From contig SUWG01000002.1 of NCBI GenBank assembly GCA_015061625.1, forward strand, positions 62,001-126,000: a stretch of 64,000 nucleotides of DNA. The letters run 5' to 3'. Positions 51,904-60,754 of the stretch are shown here, one piece after another. The stretch comes from Lentisphaerota bacterium. GTDB lineage: Bacteria > Verrucomicrobiota > Lentisphaeria > Victivallales > Victivallaceae. The position numbers and the translations under genes were made by a program. How positions within the stretch are numbered: position 1 is the stretch's first letter; each line of letters starts with the position of its first letter. The notes beneath the pieces were generated by a model that was not told where the DNA came from, did not search any database, and saw nothing but the letters and a program-made list of their open reading frames with translations.

Positions 51904-54900
51904 ATGAAAGCAAGTGGATTGAAAAGTTTCAGATCCCCCGGAAATGAGTTCCGGGGAGCACCGCTTTGGGCGTGGAACTCCAAACTTGAAATTCCCGAAT
52001 TGCTCCGGCAGATACGGGAATTGAAAAAGATGGGATTCGGCGGATTTTTCATGCACTCCCGGGTGGGATTGAATACCGTTTACTTGAGCAATGAGTGGTT
52101 CGACTGTGTGCGGGCCTGCGTGCAGGAAGCGGAAAAACTCGGCATCAATGCGTGGCTTTATGATGAGGATCGCTGGCCATCCGGATTTGCCGGCAGTTTG
52201 GTTACTCAAGATGATCGTTTTAAGATGAAAGGGCTTTATTGCGAAGAAATAACCGATGTTTTTACCACTTCCGGAGAAGGTAATACACTGGCATATTTTC
52301 TGGTTGATGCCGACTTCGCTGCCCGCCGGATCTCCGGTTATCGCCGGATAACGGAAAAAGAGTTGTACAACCTGTCGGCCGATCAGAAAGTATTGCGGTT
52401 TTACTGGCAGTATGATAAACGCTGTTCATGGTTCAATGGCGAAACTTATATCGATACACTCAATAAAGATGCAGTCAGAAAATTTATTGAAGTTACCCAC
52501 GAACAGTACCGCCGGGAAATAGGCGGGGCTTTCGGAAAGACTGTCCCCGGTATTTTCAGCGATGAACCGTGTTACTCTCACTTTACTGTAAAGGCTCTGC
52601 CGTGGAGTGCCGATATCCCGGAAGAGTTTAAGAAAAAGTACGGCAGAGATCTTTTGGAACATTTGCCGGAATTATTCTATCACACCGTCGAAAAGGTGAA
52701 TTTTTACCGGTGGGCATTTTTCAATCTGATCACAGAGTTGTTTGTCGATGCCTTTGCCGGTACGATAGGTCGGTGGTGTAATAAGAACAATATGAAAATG
52801 ACCGGTCACGTTTTGACCGAAGACAGTTTGATTGCTCAAACCGCCTGTTCCGGAGCGGTTATGCGTTTTTATGAGCATATGCAGATGCCGGGGATTGATT
52901 TGCTGACGGAGCATTGGGATATTTGGGTTACGGTCAAACAGTGTATTTCTGCGGCACGGCAATTCGGTAAAAAGAATCGTCTTACGGAGATTTACGGATG
53001 TACAGGTTGGGATTTCCCCTTTTATGGACACAAGGCATTGGGGGATTTTCTGTATGCTTTGGGAATCAACTTCCGTTGTCCGCATTTGGCATGGTACTCA
53101 ATGGGCGGCGAATCAAAACGGGATTATCCTGCCAGTATTTCTTATCAGGTTCCGTGGGCGGAGAAATATCCGGTGGTAGAGGATTACTTCGCCCGGATCG
53201 GTTCGGTTTTGACCGGAGGATCAGAGATCCGCGACTTGCTGGTTATTCATCCGGTGGAGTCTTTCTGGAGTACCACTCTGCGTCATCCGGAATTGATTCC
53301 CGAAAAACGTCCGGAAATGGATTTGGAATTTGAGTGGCTGACCAAAGAACTGCTTGCCGAAAATCTTGATTTTGATTACGGCGATGAAGATATCATTGCC
53401 AGATTTGGCAGCACGGAAAATGGTTCATTGCATATCGGCAAAGCATCTTACCGAATAGTTCTTATTCCGGAGTTGACAACGATCCGCAGCACGACTTTGA
53501 AACTGTTGGAAAAATCTGCCGCTGACGGCGTGGAGGTTTGTTATTTCGGAGATGCACCGGAATATGTCGATGCTCTGAATTCAACTGAAGCTGCCACTGT
53601 ATTCAACAGATATTTTATCAAGGTTGATAAAAGTGATTTTACTGCAAAACTTGAGTTGCGGGCAAGGCGGGTCTCTTTGCGTGCCGGTAACGGTGGAGAA
53701 ATTCGGCCGCTGTTGTTCCATCTTGCACAAAAGGATGATTTTTACTCACTTTTTATTTGCAATTTCGGCAAGGAATTTTCCGAAAATATGATGATGGAAG
53801 ATTATGTTTGCAACCGTACCATGACTTTCCCGGAAACTACGGTCAAAGTGAAAGTACCGGAAAATGGTACAGTCTATGAATTTGACCCGGAAACCGGTAA
53901 TATTTATGTCGTGAAATCGGTTTATCAGGAAGGATGGTACTGTTTTGATACTTCGTTTGCCAAACTGGGGTCCCGGTTGTTTGTGATAAGCAAAAATATA
54001 CCGCAAAAGGAGGTGTTGCCTCCCAGACAGGAACCGGTATTGCAGAAAATTGCCGAACTGCCGTCGCGGAATTTAGGGTATTCACTTGATGAACCTAACG
54101 TACTGGTGTTGGATCATGCCGATTATCTGGTCAATGGCCAATGGCGCGGAAGCGGGGAATATATTCTCTGCATTGACGATAAATTGCGAAAAGAACTTGG
54201 TTCTGAATTACGCGGTGTCGCAATGGCACAGCCGTGGAAACGTCAGCTTGAACCGCCGAAGGATGTCAAAACGCTTGACTTGATTCTGCGTTATGAGTTT
54301 TATTGTGATGTTGTACCGGCGGAGTGTTTCCTGGTGCTGGAAAATCCGGAACTTTATACAATCACGGTAAACGGCAGAACCTTGACTGCAGCTGCTGACA
54401 GCTGGTATGTGGATCATGCATTGCGTAAAATGCCGCTTGCCTCCGGATTTTTGATATCCGGTAGAAACATCATTGAACTTACCGGCATTTATTCTGCTGA
54501 ACAATCCGGGGTGGAAGCGGTTTATCTGCTCGGAAATTTCGGGGTGAAAAACAACCGGATCACCGCATTGCCGTCGCTGATCGATCTCGGTGATTGGTGC
54601 AAATTCGGATTTCCCCATTACTCCGGTAATTTGACTTATCACTTTAAACTTGATTCATTAGAAAAGGGCAGAGTGTTTCTTTCATTTCCATCATGGCGTG
54701 GTTGTCTTTTGGGGATCAAAGTCAATAACGGCGTGGAAAAATATCTGGCATGGCCGCCGGAAAGAGTCGAGATCGGCGATGAGTTGAAACGTAACGGCGA
54801 AGATGAGTTGAGTGTTACGGTATACGGTCACCGGAAGAATGTTTTCGGGCCTTTCTATCTTAATGACCGCCGGCCGGTATGGACTGGCAACATTCAATTC

Positions 54901-54990
54901 AAAACCTGTGAAGTTGAAGAAAAACAATTTGTTTCTGTCGGACTTTTATCACCACCGTTTTTGGAAACCGAAGTAAAGTTGCGGTGTTAA
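51904..54990 (+). CDS. GH106-like glycoside hydrolase (alpha-L-rhamnosidase-related)
   Basis: Large protein of 1028 residues without a signal peptide, probably cytoplasmic. The N-terminal barrel has FRGAPLWAWNSKLEIPELLR, MGFGGFFMHSRVGL and AWLYDEDRWPSGFAG, which are typical of the GH106-related group. GIFSDEPCYSH and DLLTEHWDIW hold further acidic residues that could act in catalysis. A beta-rich C-terminal part ends with strands resembling sugar-binding domains of GH2 (YHFKLDSLEKGRVFLSFPSW). Rhamnosidase activity is characterised for some GH106 members, but this clade is broad, so specificity is open. It lies directly after the regulator gene. Confidence 0.7.
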   Translation: MKASGLKSFRSPGNEFRGAPLWAWNSKLEIPELLRQIRELKKMGFGGFFMHSRVGLNTVYLSNEWFDCVRACVQEAEKLGINAWLYDEDRWPSGFAGSLVTQDDRFKMKGLYCEEITDVFTTSGEGNTLAYFLVDADFAARRISGYRRITEKELYNLSADQKVLRFYWQYDKRCSWFNGETYIDTLNKDAVRKFIEVTHEQYRREIGGAFGKTVPGIFSDEPCYSHFTVKALPWSADIPEEFKKKYGRDLLEHLPELFYHTVEKVNFYRWAFFNLITELFVDAFAGTIGRWCNKNNMKMTGHVLTEDSLIAQTACSGAVMRFYEHMQMPGIDLLTEHWDIWVTVKQCISAARQFGKKNRLTEIYGCTGWDFPFYGHKALGDFLYALGINFRCPHLAWYSMGGESKRDYPASISYQVPWAEKYPVVEDYFARIGSVLTGGSEIRDLLVIHPVESFWSTTLRHPELIPEKRPEMDLEFEWLTKELLAENLDFDYGDEDIIARFGSTENGSLHIGKASYRIVLIPELTTIRSTTLKLLEKSAADGVEVCYFGDAPEYVDALNSTEAATVFNRYFIKVDKSDFTAKLELRARRVSLRAGNGGEIRPLLFHLAQKDDFYSLFICNFGKEFSENMMMEDYVCNRTMTFPETTVKVKVPENGTVYEFDPETGNIYVVKSVYQEGWYCFDTSFAKLGSRLFVISKNIPQKEVLPPRQEPVLQKIAELPSRNLGYSLDEPNVLVLDHADYLVNGQWRGSGEYILCIDDKLRKELGSELRGVAMAQPWKRQLEPPKDVKTLDLILRYEFYCDVVPAECFLVLENPELYTITVNGRTLTAAADSWYVDHALRKMPLASGFLISGRNIIELTGIYSAEQSGVEAVYLLGNFGVKNNRITALPSLIDLGDWCKFGFPHYSGNLTYHFKLDSLEKGRVFLSFPSWRGCLLGIKVNNGVEKYLAWPPERVEIGDELKRNGEDELSVTVYGHRKNVFGPFYLNDRRPVWTGNIQFKTCEVEEKQFVSVGLLSPPFLETEVKLRC

Positions 54991-55128
54991 AAGAATGCAA
55001 GGAACACCGGAAAACAGAAAGGTTGAATTGAAACAGCGAAAAATTTATCACAATATAATATACAGCAAAGGTGCAGGAATATCATTTTATTCTTCACCCC
55101 GAAAAAAATAACATAGGAGATGATTATT

Positions 55129-55899
55129 ATGAAAAAAAGAGATTCTTTCCGCCATGGCGGAGTAAAGCACTTCTGCTTTACTCTTATTGAACTGCTCGTT
55201 GTTATTGCGATAATTGCAATTTTGGCAGCGATCCTGCTTCCGGCTCTGAATTCGGCCAGAGAAAGAGGACGTGCCGCCACTTGTATCAATAACTTGAAAC
55301 AGTTGACTTTGACATTGCAAATGTATGCAGACAACTATAATGACTTCATACCGTTTCAGGTTCCAGCCGGCCCCAATGGTGCCGGTACCGGGTGGTCAAC
55401 CTTGCTGTGTGACGAGGACAGCAGATATACTAATATGCTCTCTGCGAAAGACCCGATTTTCTGGTGTCCTTCCAAGCCGGCTCATGCTCAAGCAACATAT
55501 CTTTCCCGGGCCTATGGGATGTTTTCCATGGCACGCTGTTCCGCAGATTTCCGCACCGATTTTCAGTCTAAATATGGTGGTATGTATGTGTCTGTCGGTG
55601 CTGAACCATTGTCCGCTTATAAAATCACAGCATTGAATAGTGCCAGTTCAACGATTTTACTTGCAGATGGTACTAATGCCGGAGACCCGGCGTTGAGCAG
55701 TTGGATTTTGACCAATGGTTCCAATGCGGGTTATGAAACTTATGCTCCGCGCAGCAATCACAGTGAAGATCAGGTTAATGTTTCATTCTTCGACGGCCAT
55801 GCCGGATCGCTTTCCGGAGGAGAATTGTATAATTCACCTAATAAATTTCTTAAGTATTACAAACGCGGCAGTTCCACTTTGACTGTTCTCGGAAATTGA
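55129..55899 (+). CDS. Prepilin-type protein with palindromic leader (second glycan operon)
   Basis: Pseudopilin-like protein of 256 residues. The start at 55129 is 9 nt from AGGAG; the ATG at 55120 directly abuts that site. The leader [16 protein letters not shown] precedes [16 protein letters not shown], with Cys at -1 and not Gly. The mature part has [20 protein letters not shown] and an H-X10-DG ending ([16 protein letters not shown]). Between GH106-like and DUF6259-like genes, its place parallels that of the prepilin genes in the three cassettes. The leader codons form two palindromes. Confidence 0.85.
   Translation: MKKRDSFRHGGVKHFCFTLIELLVVIAIIAILAAILLPALNSARERGRAATCINNLKQLTLTLQMYADNYNDFIPFQVPAGPNGAGTGWSTLLCDEDSRYTNMLSAKDPIFWCPSKPAHAQATYLSRAYGMFSMARCSADFRTDFQSKYGGMYVSVGAEPLSAYKITALNSASSTILLADGTNAGDPALSSWILTNGSNAGYETYAPRSNHSEDQVNVSFFDGHAGSLSGGELYNSPNKFLKYYKRGSSTLTVLGN
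55149..55182 (+). repeat. Double palindrome in the prepilin leader
   Basis: A perfect 12-bp palindrome (55149-55160) is followed at once by a 9-bp stem with 4-nt loop (55161-55169 with 55174-55182). The stem ends within the Phe-Thr codons of FTLIELL. Confidence 0.75.
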
Positions 55900-55913
55900 G
55901 GAATTGCAGAAAT

Positions 55914-58892
55914 ATGAAGCGTTTGTGGATCATTATTCTTGTTTGGCTGGTGCTTGGCCGCACCAGTTCTGACGCCGCTGATGTTTACCGGCTCAACAGA
56001 AGTGGGATATTTACCGGAAGTGAGAATATTTTTATTTCTCAAACCGGTATCAGCGGCACTGCGGTCGTGCGTATTGATAATATGTCATTGACCCAGGAAG
56101 ATATGGATGGTTATTTCGATTCATATTTCTACAAGCATAATCACTTTATTTTCGGCCGCAAGGGCAACCGGCTTTACTTTAATTATTTTGCCGGTAACAC
56201 CTGGGCGGCCTATATTGATTCCCCGGTGGATTTTATATTACAGCCGGGGAAAACTTATCATTTGGCATTTACTGCCAAAACTCACAGTGTCCCGGAAAGC
56301 GGTGAATTGTGGACGGATATTGTTATCTACGTTAACGGAGCCGTGATCCGCCATTACCGCGGTTACAATCAGGCTCCGCAAAATAATACTCATCCGGTGC
56401 AAGCCGGTAAAGCTGATGGATTCGGGACAGGATGGGATTATCGGGGAAATACTTTTGAAGCAGTTCTTTATCCATGGGTATTGAGTGATGCCGATATCCG
56501 GGCCATGGTCATGGCTGACCAACGTATAACTCCTGCATTTGAGGTACTTCCGGAAATTTCCACTGCAAAACAGATGCAGTTGGCACAGTTGAGACGTTCT
56601 GCTCTTGCACAGAGCGAACCGGTACGTTCCAGAATTCTGGCGGCGATTGATTGTGTTGAGTATTTATTGCTTTCCGGATATGAAACGGAAGCGGAGAGAA
56701 TCATTACCGGTTTTGATCGCTTTGATTTTTCCGGAGAAGAAAAGAATTCGATCGGTGTTTTGGAACTTTTTGATAACGGCAATTCGATTTTATGTTTTGT
56801 CAATATCGCAGGAGAAAAATATCATCCGGCGGTGTGGTTTGACCGAAATACCGGGCGCGACGTATTCGACGGTGCCAAAAATGAGATATTCAGAATTTTT
56901 CTTCAGAAAGATTCACGCACTGCTGTTGTTACCGGAAGAAGTTCTGATGTTACTTCAAGATTGACAAATTTTACCAGAGATGAGTATGGAAGATTTATTT
57001 TCGACATCCGTTATGAACAGCGTAATGTGTTGGCGGATGTGACCATTATTTTGGAAAATTCCCGCCTTGCATACCGGATCGGAGTGTGTGGCAGGACTCC
57101 GGAAATCAAATTGCAGAAGGTTCACTTCCCGTCTTGGCGTTTGAGTAATTTTGAAGATTTACCGTCGTCTGTATTGCTGGTTCCCCGGATGTCGGGAATG
57201 GCTGTGCCGGATGCCGTAAACAGCCGTTTCAATTACTCGGCATATTACCCGTCGGGATTTGCTTCGATGCAGTTCGGGGCCTGGTACGATAAAAGCGGAG
57301 GAGTTTATTTCGCCGTTGAAGACCCCATCGCTTCTTCTAAAATGCTTTCATTTGTAACCTCTCCTGAATCATTGTCGGTGGATTATATCTGGCCGTCTGT
57401 ATCACAGAATGAGCAGGGGATCTGGCAATTTGCCCCGGAGGCACCTGCCATATTGGAACTTTTCAGGGGAGATTGGTTCGATGCCGGGAACATTTACCGC
57501 AGATTTATCGAAAATGAAGCTCTCTGGGGGCAGGGGACGTACGGAAGAATACCTGAATGGTTGAGAGAAAATTCGTTGTGGCTGTCACTTATTTATGATG
57601 ACCGTTCGCTGGAACAAATCGACAAGTTGCTGGAATATTTCGGTATGCCGTTTACGATCCATTATTATGGCTGGTGCGGCAAATTTGACCGTGATTATCC
57701 CCAGCACCGTGGTGATCCGGAAAGTTTCACTGTATTTCAGGAATTGAAAAGACGTGGAATACGGGTGGTTCCTTATACCAACGGCAGATTGTGGGAACTG
57801 CGTGACCGCCGGGATGAAGATTTTGAGTACAGCAGATACGGGGAGCCTTGTGCGGTGAAAGATCCGGCGGGCAAAGTTGTCACCGAGGGTTATCGTAATG
57901 TTCCTTTTGCCGTGATGTGTCCTGCAGCTCCGGTATGGCAGAATAAGGTTGCTGACTTCGTGTGCCGGATTCTTAATTACGGGGTGGATGGTGTGTATCT
58001 TGATCAGATTGCCGCTTCCCGTTTTCTGTTGTGTTATGATTCGTCTCATCCGCATTCGCCGGGGGCTTTGGATGCATGGTATAATAACGGATACCGGCCT
58101 ATGCTGCTGGATATCCGTCAGCGGATGAGTTCGGAACATCCGGATGCGATCCTGGCTTCAGAGGATGCCGCCGAACCGTATGTCGGGTTGTGTGATGCTC
58201 TTTTGCCGTGGCGGTATATGGCGCATAACTATGTGCCGTTGTTTCAGCATTGTTACTGGAGTAAAGTTCAATTATTCGGGCGGGCTGGCGGCGGTGATGA
58301 AAAACTGGCATGGAATTTTAAAATCGCAAATCAGCTGGTTAATAATGAACAACTTGGGTGGATGTCGGTTGAAAGTCTCTGCCGGCCAAACCGCACTGTC
58401 ACCCGCCGTTTTTTGAAGTCGGCGATGTATGTGCGCCGGAGTCTGACTGATTACTTTTTTTCCGGTACAATGGGGCGGCCGGTTGACTTCAGAAATTTAA
58501 GACGTATGCCGCTGCATTGCGGAGTCAATAATTTGTGTATTTCTGTACCGTTGATTGAATCCGGGGTGATTCGGGTTGATAACCGGGAGTTTTTTATATT
58601 TGTTAATCCCGGTACAGAGCCGCAGCAGGCTGAAGTGGTTTACGATCATTTGCACCGTAATATGAGCGACTCTCAAAAAATAGTGATGCAGTTTTCCAAC
58701 ATGAGGGTAGATGAAGTTGCGGATTATGCTGCAGACTTCAGCAGAATGATCCAATTGGCACCATTGGAAATTCAAATTTGGATTATTGGCGATATTGACG
58801 ATGAAATATTGCCGGTGGATGCACAGATACTTTCAGAGGCAGCAACATTGTGGCGCAGTTTTTCAACTGACAAAGATCCTTTTTCGGAGTGA
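55914..58892 (+). CDS. Secreted LamG + DUF6259-like glycosidase-type protein
   Basis: Exported protein of 992 residues with signal peptide MKRLWIIILVWLVLGRTSSDAA. The start at 55914 lies after GAGGAA; a TTG start at 55896 is less likely. Residues about 20-205 look like a LamG/concanavalin-type domain (IVIYVNGAVIRHYRGYNQ, ending VLSDADIRAMVM). After a beta-sandwich, a barrel begins near residue 540 (LWLSLIYDDRSLEQIDKLLE, FTIHYYGWCGKFDRDYP, RRGIRVVPYTNGRLWE). VDGVYLDQIAAS contains an Asp placed like a glycosidase nucleophile. The layout resembles DUF6259 proteins of Lentisphaerota and Bacteroidota. Activity is unproven. Confidence 0.68.
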   Translation: MKRLWIIILVWLVLGRTSSDAADVYRLNRSGIFTGSENIFISQTGISGTAVVRIDNMSLTQEDMDGYFDSYFYKHNHFIFGRKGNRLYFNYFAGNTWAAYIDSPVDFILQPGKTYHLAFTAKTHSVPESGELWTDIVIYVNGAVIRHYRGYNQAPQNNTHPVQAGKADGFGTGWDYRGNTFEAVLYPWVLSDADIRAMVMADQRITPAFEVLPEISTAKQMQLAQLRRSALAQSEPVRSRILAAIDCVEYLLLSGYETEAERIITGFDRFDFSGEEKNSIGVLELFDNGNSILCFVNIAGEKYHPAVWFDRNTGRDVFDGAKNEIFRIFLQKDSRTAVVTGRSSDVTSRLTNFTRDEYGRFIFDIRYEQRNVLADVTIILENSRLAYRIGVCGRTPEIKLQKVHFPSWRLSNFEDLPSSVLLVPRMSGMAVPDAVNSRFNYSAYYPSGFASMQFGAWYDKSGGVYFAVEDPIASSKMLSFVTSPESLSVDYIWPSVSQNEQGIWQFAPEAPAILELFRGDWFDAGNIYRRFIENEALWGQGTYGRIPEWLRENSLWLSLIYDDRSLEQIDKLLEYFGMPFTIHYYGWCGKFDRDYPQHRGDPESFTVFQELKRRGIRVVPYTNGRLWELRDRRDEDFEYSRYGEPCAVKDPAGKVVTEGYRNVPFAVMCPAAPVWQNKVADFVCRILNYGVDGVYLDQIAASRFLLCYDSSHPHSPGALDAWYNNGYRPMLLDIRQRMSSEHPDAILASEDAAEPYVGLCDALLPWRYMAHNYVPLFQHCYWSKVQLFGRAGGGDEKLAWNFKIANQLVNNEQLGWMSVESLCRPNRTVTRRFLKSAMYVRRSLTDYFFSGTMGRPVDFRNLRRMPLHCGVNNLCISVPLIESGVIRVDNREFFIFVNPGTEPQQAEVVYDHLHRNMSDSQKIVMQFSNMRVDEVADYAADFSRMIQLAPLEIQIWIIGDIDDEILPVDAQILSEAATLWRSFSTDKDPFSE

Positions 58893-58897
58893 TAATA

Positions 58898-59641
58898 ATG
58901 ATAAAAAAAGTATGGATAATTTTGACGTTGCTTGGAGCATTGTCACTTCGCGGGGAAGGCAATTTACTTGGCGAAGTTCAAAAAAGTGGTGTTATCGAGG
59001 TCGTTACAGATAATTACCGGATAAGTTTTTTTCCGGGACATATGTTCTTTTTTGATTTGAAGTTGAGTGATGGCACTTCTCTGCCGCCAATACGTTTCCT
59101 TGATCGTCTGGTAAAAAACAAACGGGTATATTTTCTGTGGAAAGAGCGCTTCGCAGAAATAAGAATAATTGAAAATACTCCGGAATATTTGGTCGTGGAA
59201 ACTTCCGGCAATTTTGTGTATGATGATGATAACACCGCTCCCGGAAAGCCCCGGGCAGTGTATCGTTATGAGTGTCGGAAAGACTCTCCGGAAATAAAAA
59301 TCACCGCACAAATATCTTGCGGAGAAGTGCAGATGTGGGATGAATTGGTGTTTTGTATGCCGGGATGGAAAAATACTCCGTTTGATACGGTAGGCGATGA
59401 AAATGGTAATACCTCGCCGCTTTATTCCGGTCAAGTGCGCTCCATTACCCGAAAAAAGTTTGCCAGTCTGGTGGCAGACAATGTGGAATTCGGTATCGCC
59501 GCTCCCGATATTTTGATCTGGAACAATGCCGCAGGAAATTATTACACTTACATCGGCCTGCCGATAATGAAAAAATGGAATGGTCTGCCGATCACTCTTG
59601 AAGCCACTGTAATAATCCGCCCCTTTGTCACGGGCCGTTAA
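58898..59641 (+). CDS. Secreted beta-sandwich-like protein, unknown function
   Basis: Exported protein of 247 residues with signal peptide MIKKVWIILTLLGALSLRGEG. GGAG at 58886-58889 favours ATG 58898; a GTG at 58889 would overlap it. The mature part is rich in alternating hydrophobic strands (YLVVETSGNFVYDDDN, AVYRYECRKDSPEIKITAQI) and looks like an aldose-1-epimerase/supersandwich-type fold, but I recognise no family. It follows the DUF6259-like gene by 5 nt and precedes the creatininase-family gene by about 110 nt. Confidence 0.6.
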   Translation: MIKKVWIILTLLGALSLRGEGNLLGEVQKSGVIEVVTDNYRISFFPGHMFFFDLKLSDGTSLPPIRFLDRLVKNKRVYFLWKERFAEIRIIENTPEYLVVETSGNFVYDDDNTAPGKPRAVYRYECRKDSPEIKITAQISCGEVQMWDELVFCMPGWKNTPFDTVGDENGNTSPLYSGQVRSITRKKFASLVADNVEFGIAAPDILIWNNAAGNYYTYIGLPIMKKWNGLPITLEATVIIRPFVTGR

Positions 59642-59750
59642 TTAAAGATTTTTCCGGTTAATTATGTTCTGTCCGGTTGCAAAATGTCTCTCCCGGATGT
59701 ACAGTATAAAATCTGCAAAGATTAACCAAATCCAAAAAAAGGAATTTGCC

Positions 59751-60632
59751 ATGAGAACTCATGCTATGGGAGAGATGACGGTCAAAGAGATCCGCGAATA
59801 TCTCAAAACCAACAAAACGATCATTATACCTTACGGTGTCGTGGAACAGCACGGATATCATCTGCCGGTGAGTATGGATATCCACAATGCGGAAGTCCCG
59901 GCTTATGTGCTTGCCGAAAAACTGGATTGTATTGTCGCTCCGCCTTTGAACTACTGCTTTTCCGGCGGTCAGTTGCCCGGCACGATCAATATCCGTCCGA
60001 CCAGTTTCTGTGCTGTGATGTGCGATATTGTCGAATCACTGGCTTCCCAGGGCTTTGAAAATATTCTGATTTACCCCGGTCATGGCGGTTCGGAAAGTCT
60101 TGCCCAGCTCAAAGAAGCGTTGCGTATTTTGAAGTGGCTCAATGCCTCTCTTGAAAAAGTCATGATCATGATCCTGCGTCGCGGGGATCACTGGCGCGCT
60201 CCGGAGGATCCCCGGATGAGTGGCGGAGCAGATTTCCATGCCGGAAAATCAGAAACCTCTTTGATGCTTGCTTACCGCAATCATTTGGTTCAGATGGAAA
60301 ATCTGGAGTTGGATGAACCTGCTCTGGCGGAAAGAATGCGTCATGACCAGGATGCTTACCAGATTTGTACCACTTTGAGTGGGCAGCCGCAGGAAATTTC
60401 TACTACCCGCCAGCGTAAAGAAATTCAGGTCGGCGTGATGGGATATCCTGAACTTGCCTCTGCCGAATATGGTAAATTTGCCGTTGAAAGTGCTATTTCT
60501 GCAATGGCTGAAATGGTTAAAAAAGCCATTGCTGATGCCGATGAAAACCGTCGTACCGGTAACCGGATCGAAGTGAAATCTCCGGTGTTGGTCGTCGAAG
60601 AAGGTTCAGATGCTGTTGCCATCAAAGCCTGA
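59751..60632 (+). CDS. Creatininase-family amidohydrolase
   Basis: Metal-dependent amidohydrolase of 293 residues. The motifs VVEQHGYHLPVSMDIHN, IYPGHGGSE and GGADFHAGKSETSLML supply the Glu, His and Asp ligands and the HAGxxETS signature of the creatininase/MftE family. The frame opens at 59664, but ATG 59751 follows AAGGAA and gives the family length. Members hydrolyse creatinine, N-formyl compounds or peptides; here, at the end of a glycan operon, it may remove an amide-linked group from a sugar (inference). Confidence 0.85.
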   Translation: MRTHAMGEMTVKEIREYLKTNKTIIIPYGVVEQHGYHLPVSMDIHNAEVPAYVLAEKLDCIVAPPLNYCFSGGQLPGTINIRPTSFCAVMCDIVESLASQGFENILIYPGHGGSESLAQLKEALRILKWLNASLEKVMIMILRRGDHWRAPEDPRMSGGADFHAGKSETSLMLAYRNHLVQMENLELDEPALAERMRHDQDAYQICTTLSGQPQEISTTRQRKEIQVGVMGYPELASAEYGKFAVESAISAMAEMVKKAIADADENRRTGNRIEVKSPVLVVEEGSDAVAIKA

Positions 60633-60649
60633 TTGTTTTTCTGATTTTT

Positions 60650-60677
60650 GCCCCGGTTTGCTGCCGGGGCTTTTTTT
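60650..60677 (+). terminator. Terminator of the second glycan operon
   Basis: A 7-bp all-strong stem (60650-60656 with 60664-60670) is followed by seven T. Confidence 0.88.
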
Positions 60678-60688
60678 GCAGTATTTGC

Positions 60689-60716
60689 TTGTAAATAGGT
60701 ACATTTGTGCTATATT
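60689..60716 (+). promoter_or_regulatory. Candidate promoter of the envelope-modification pair
   Basis: TTGTAA (60689-60694) and TATATT (60711-60716) are 16 nt apart. Transcription near 60723 excludes the ATG at 60719. Confidence 0.6.
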
Positions 60717-60754
60717 AAGTGTTTCACTGTCAGCAACCGGGGAATAATTATATT

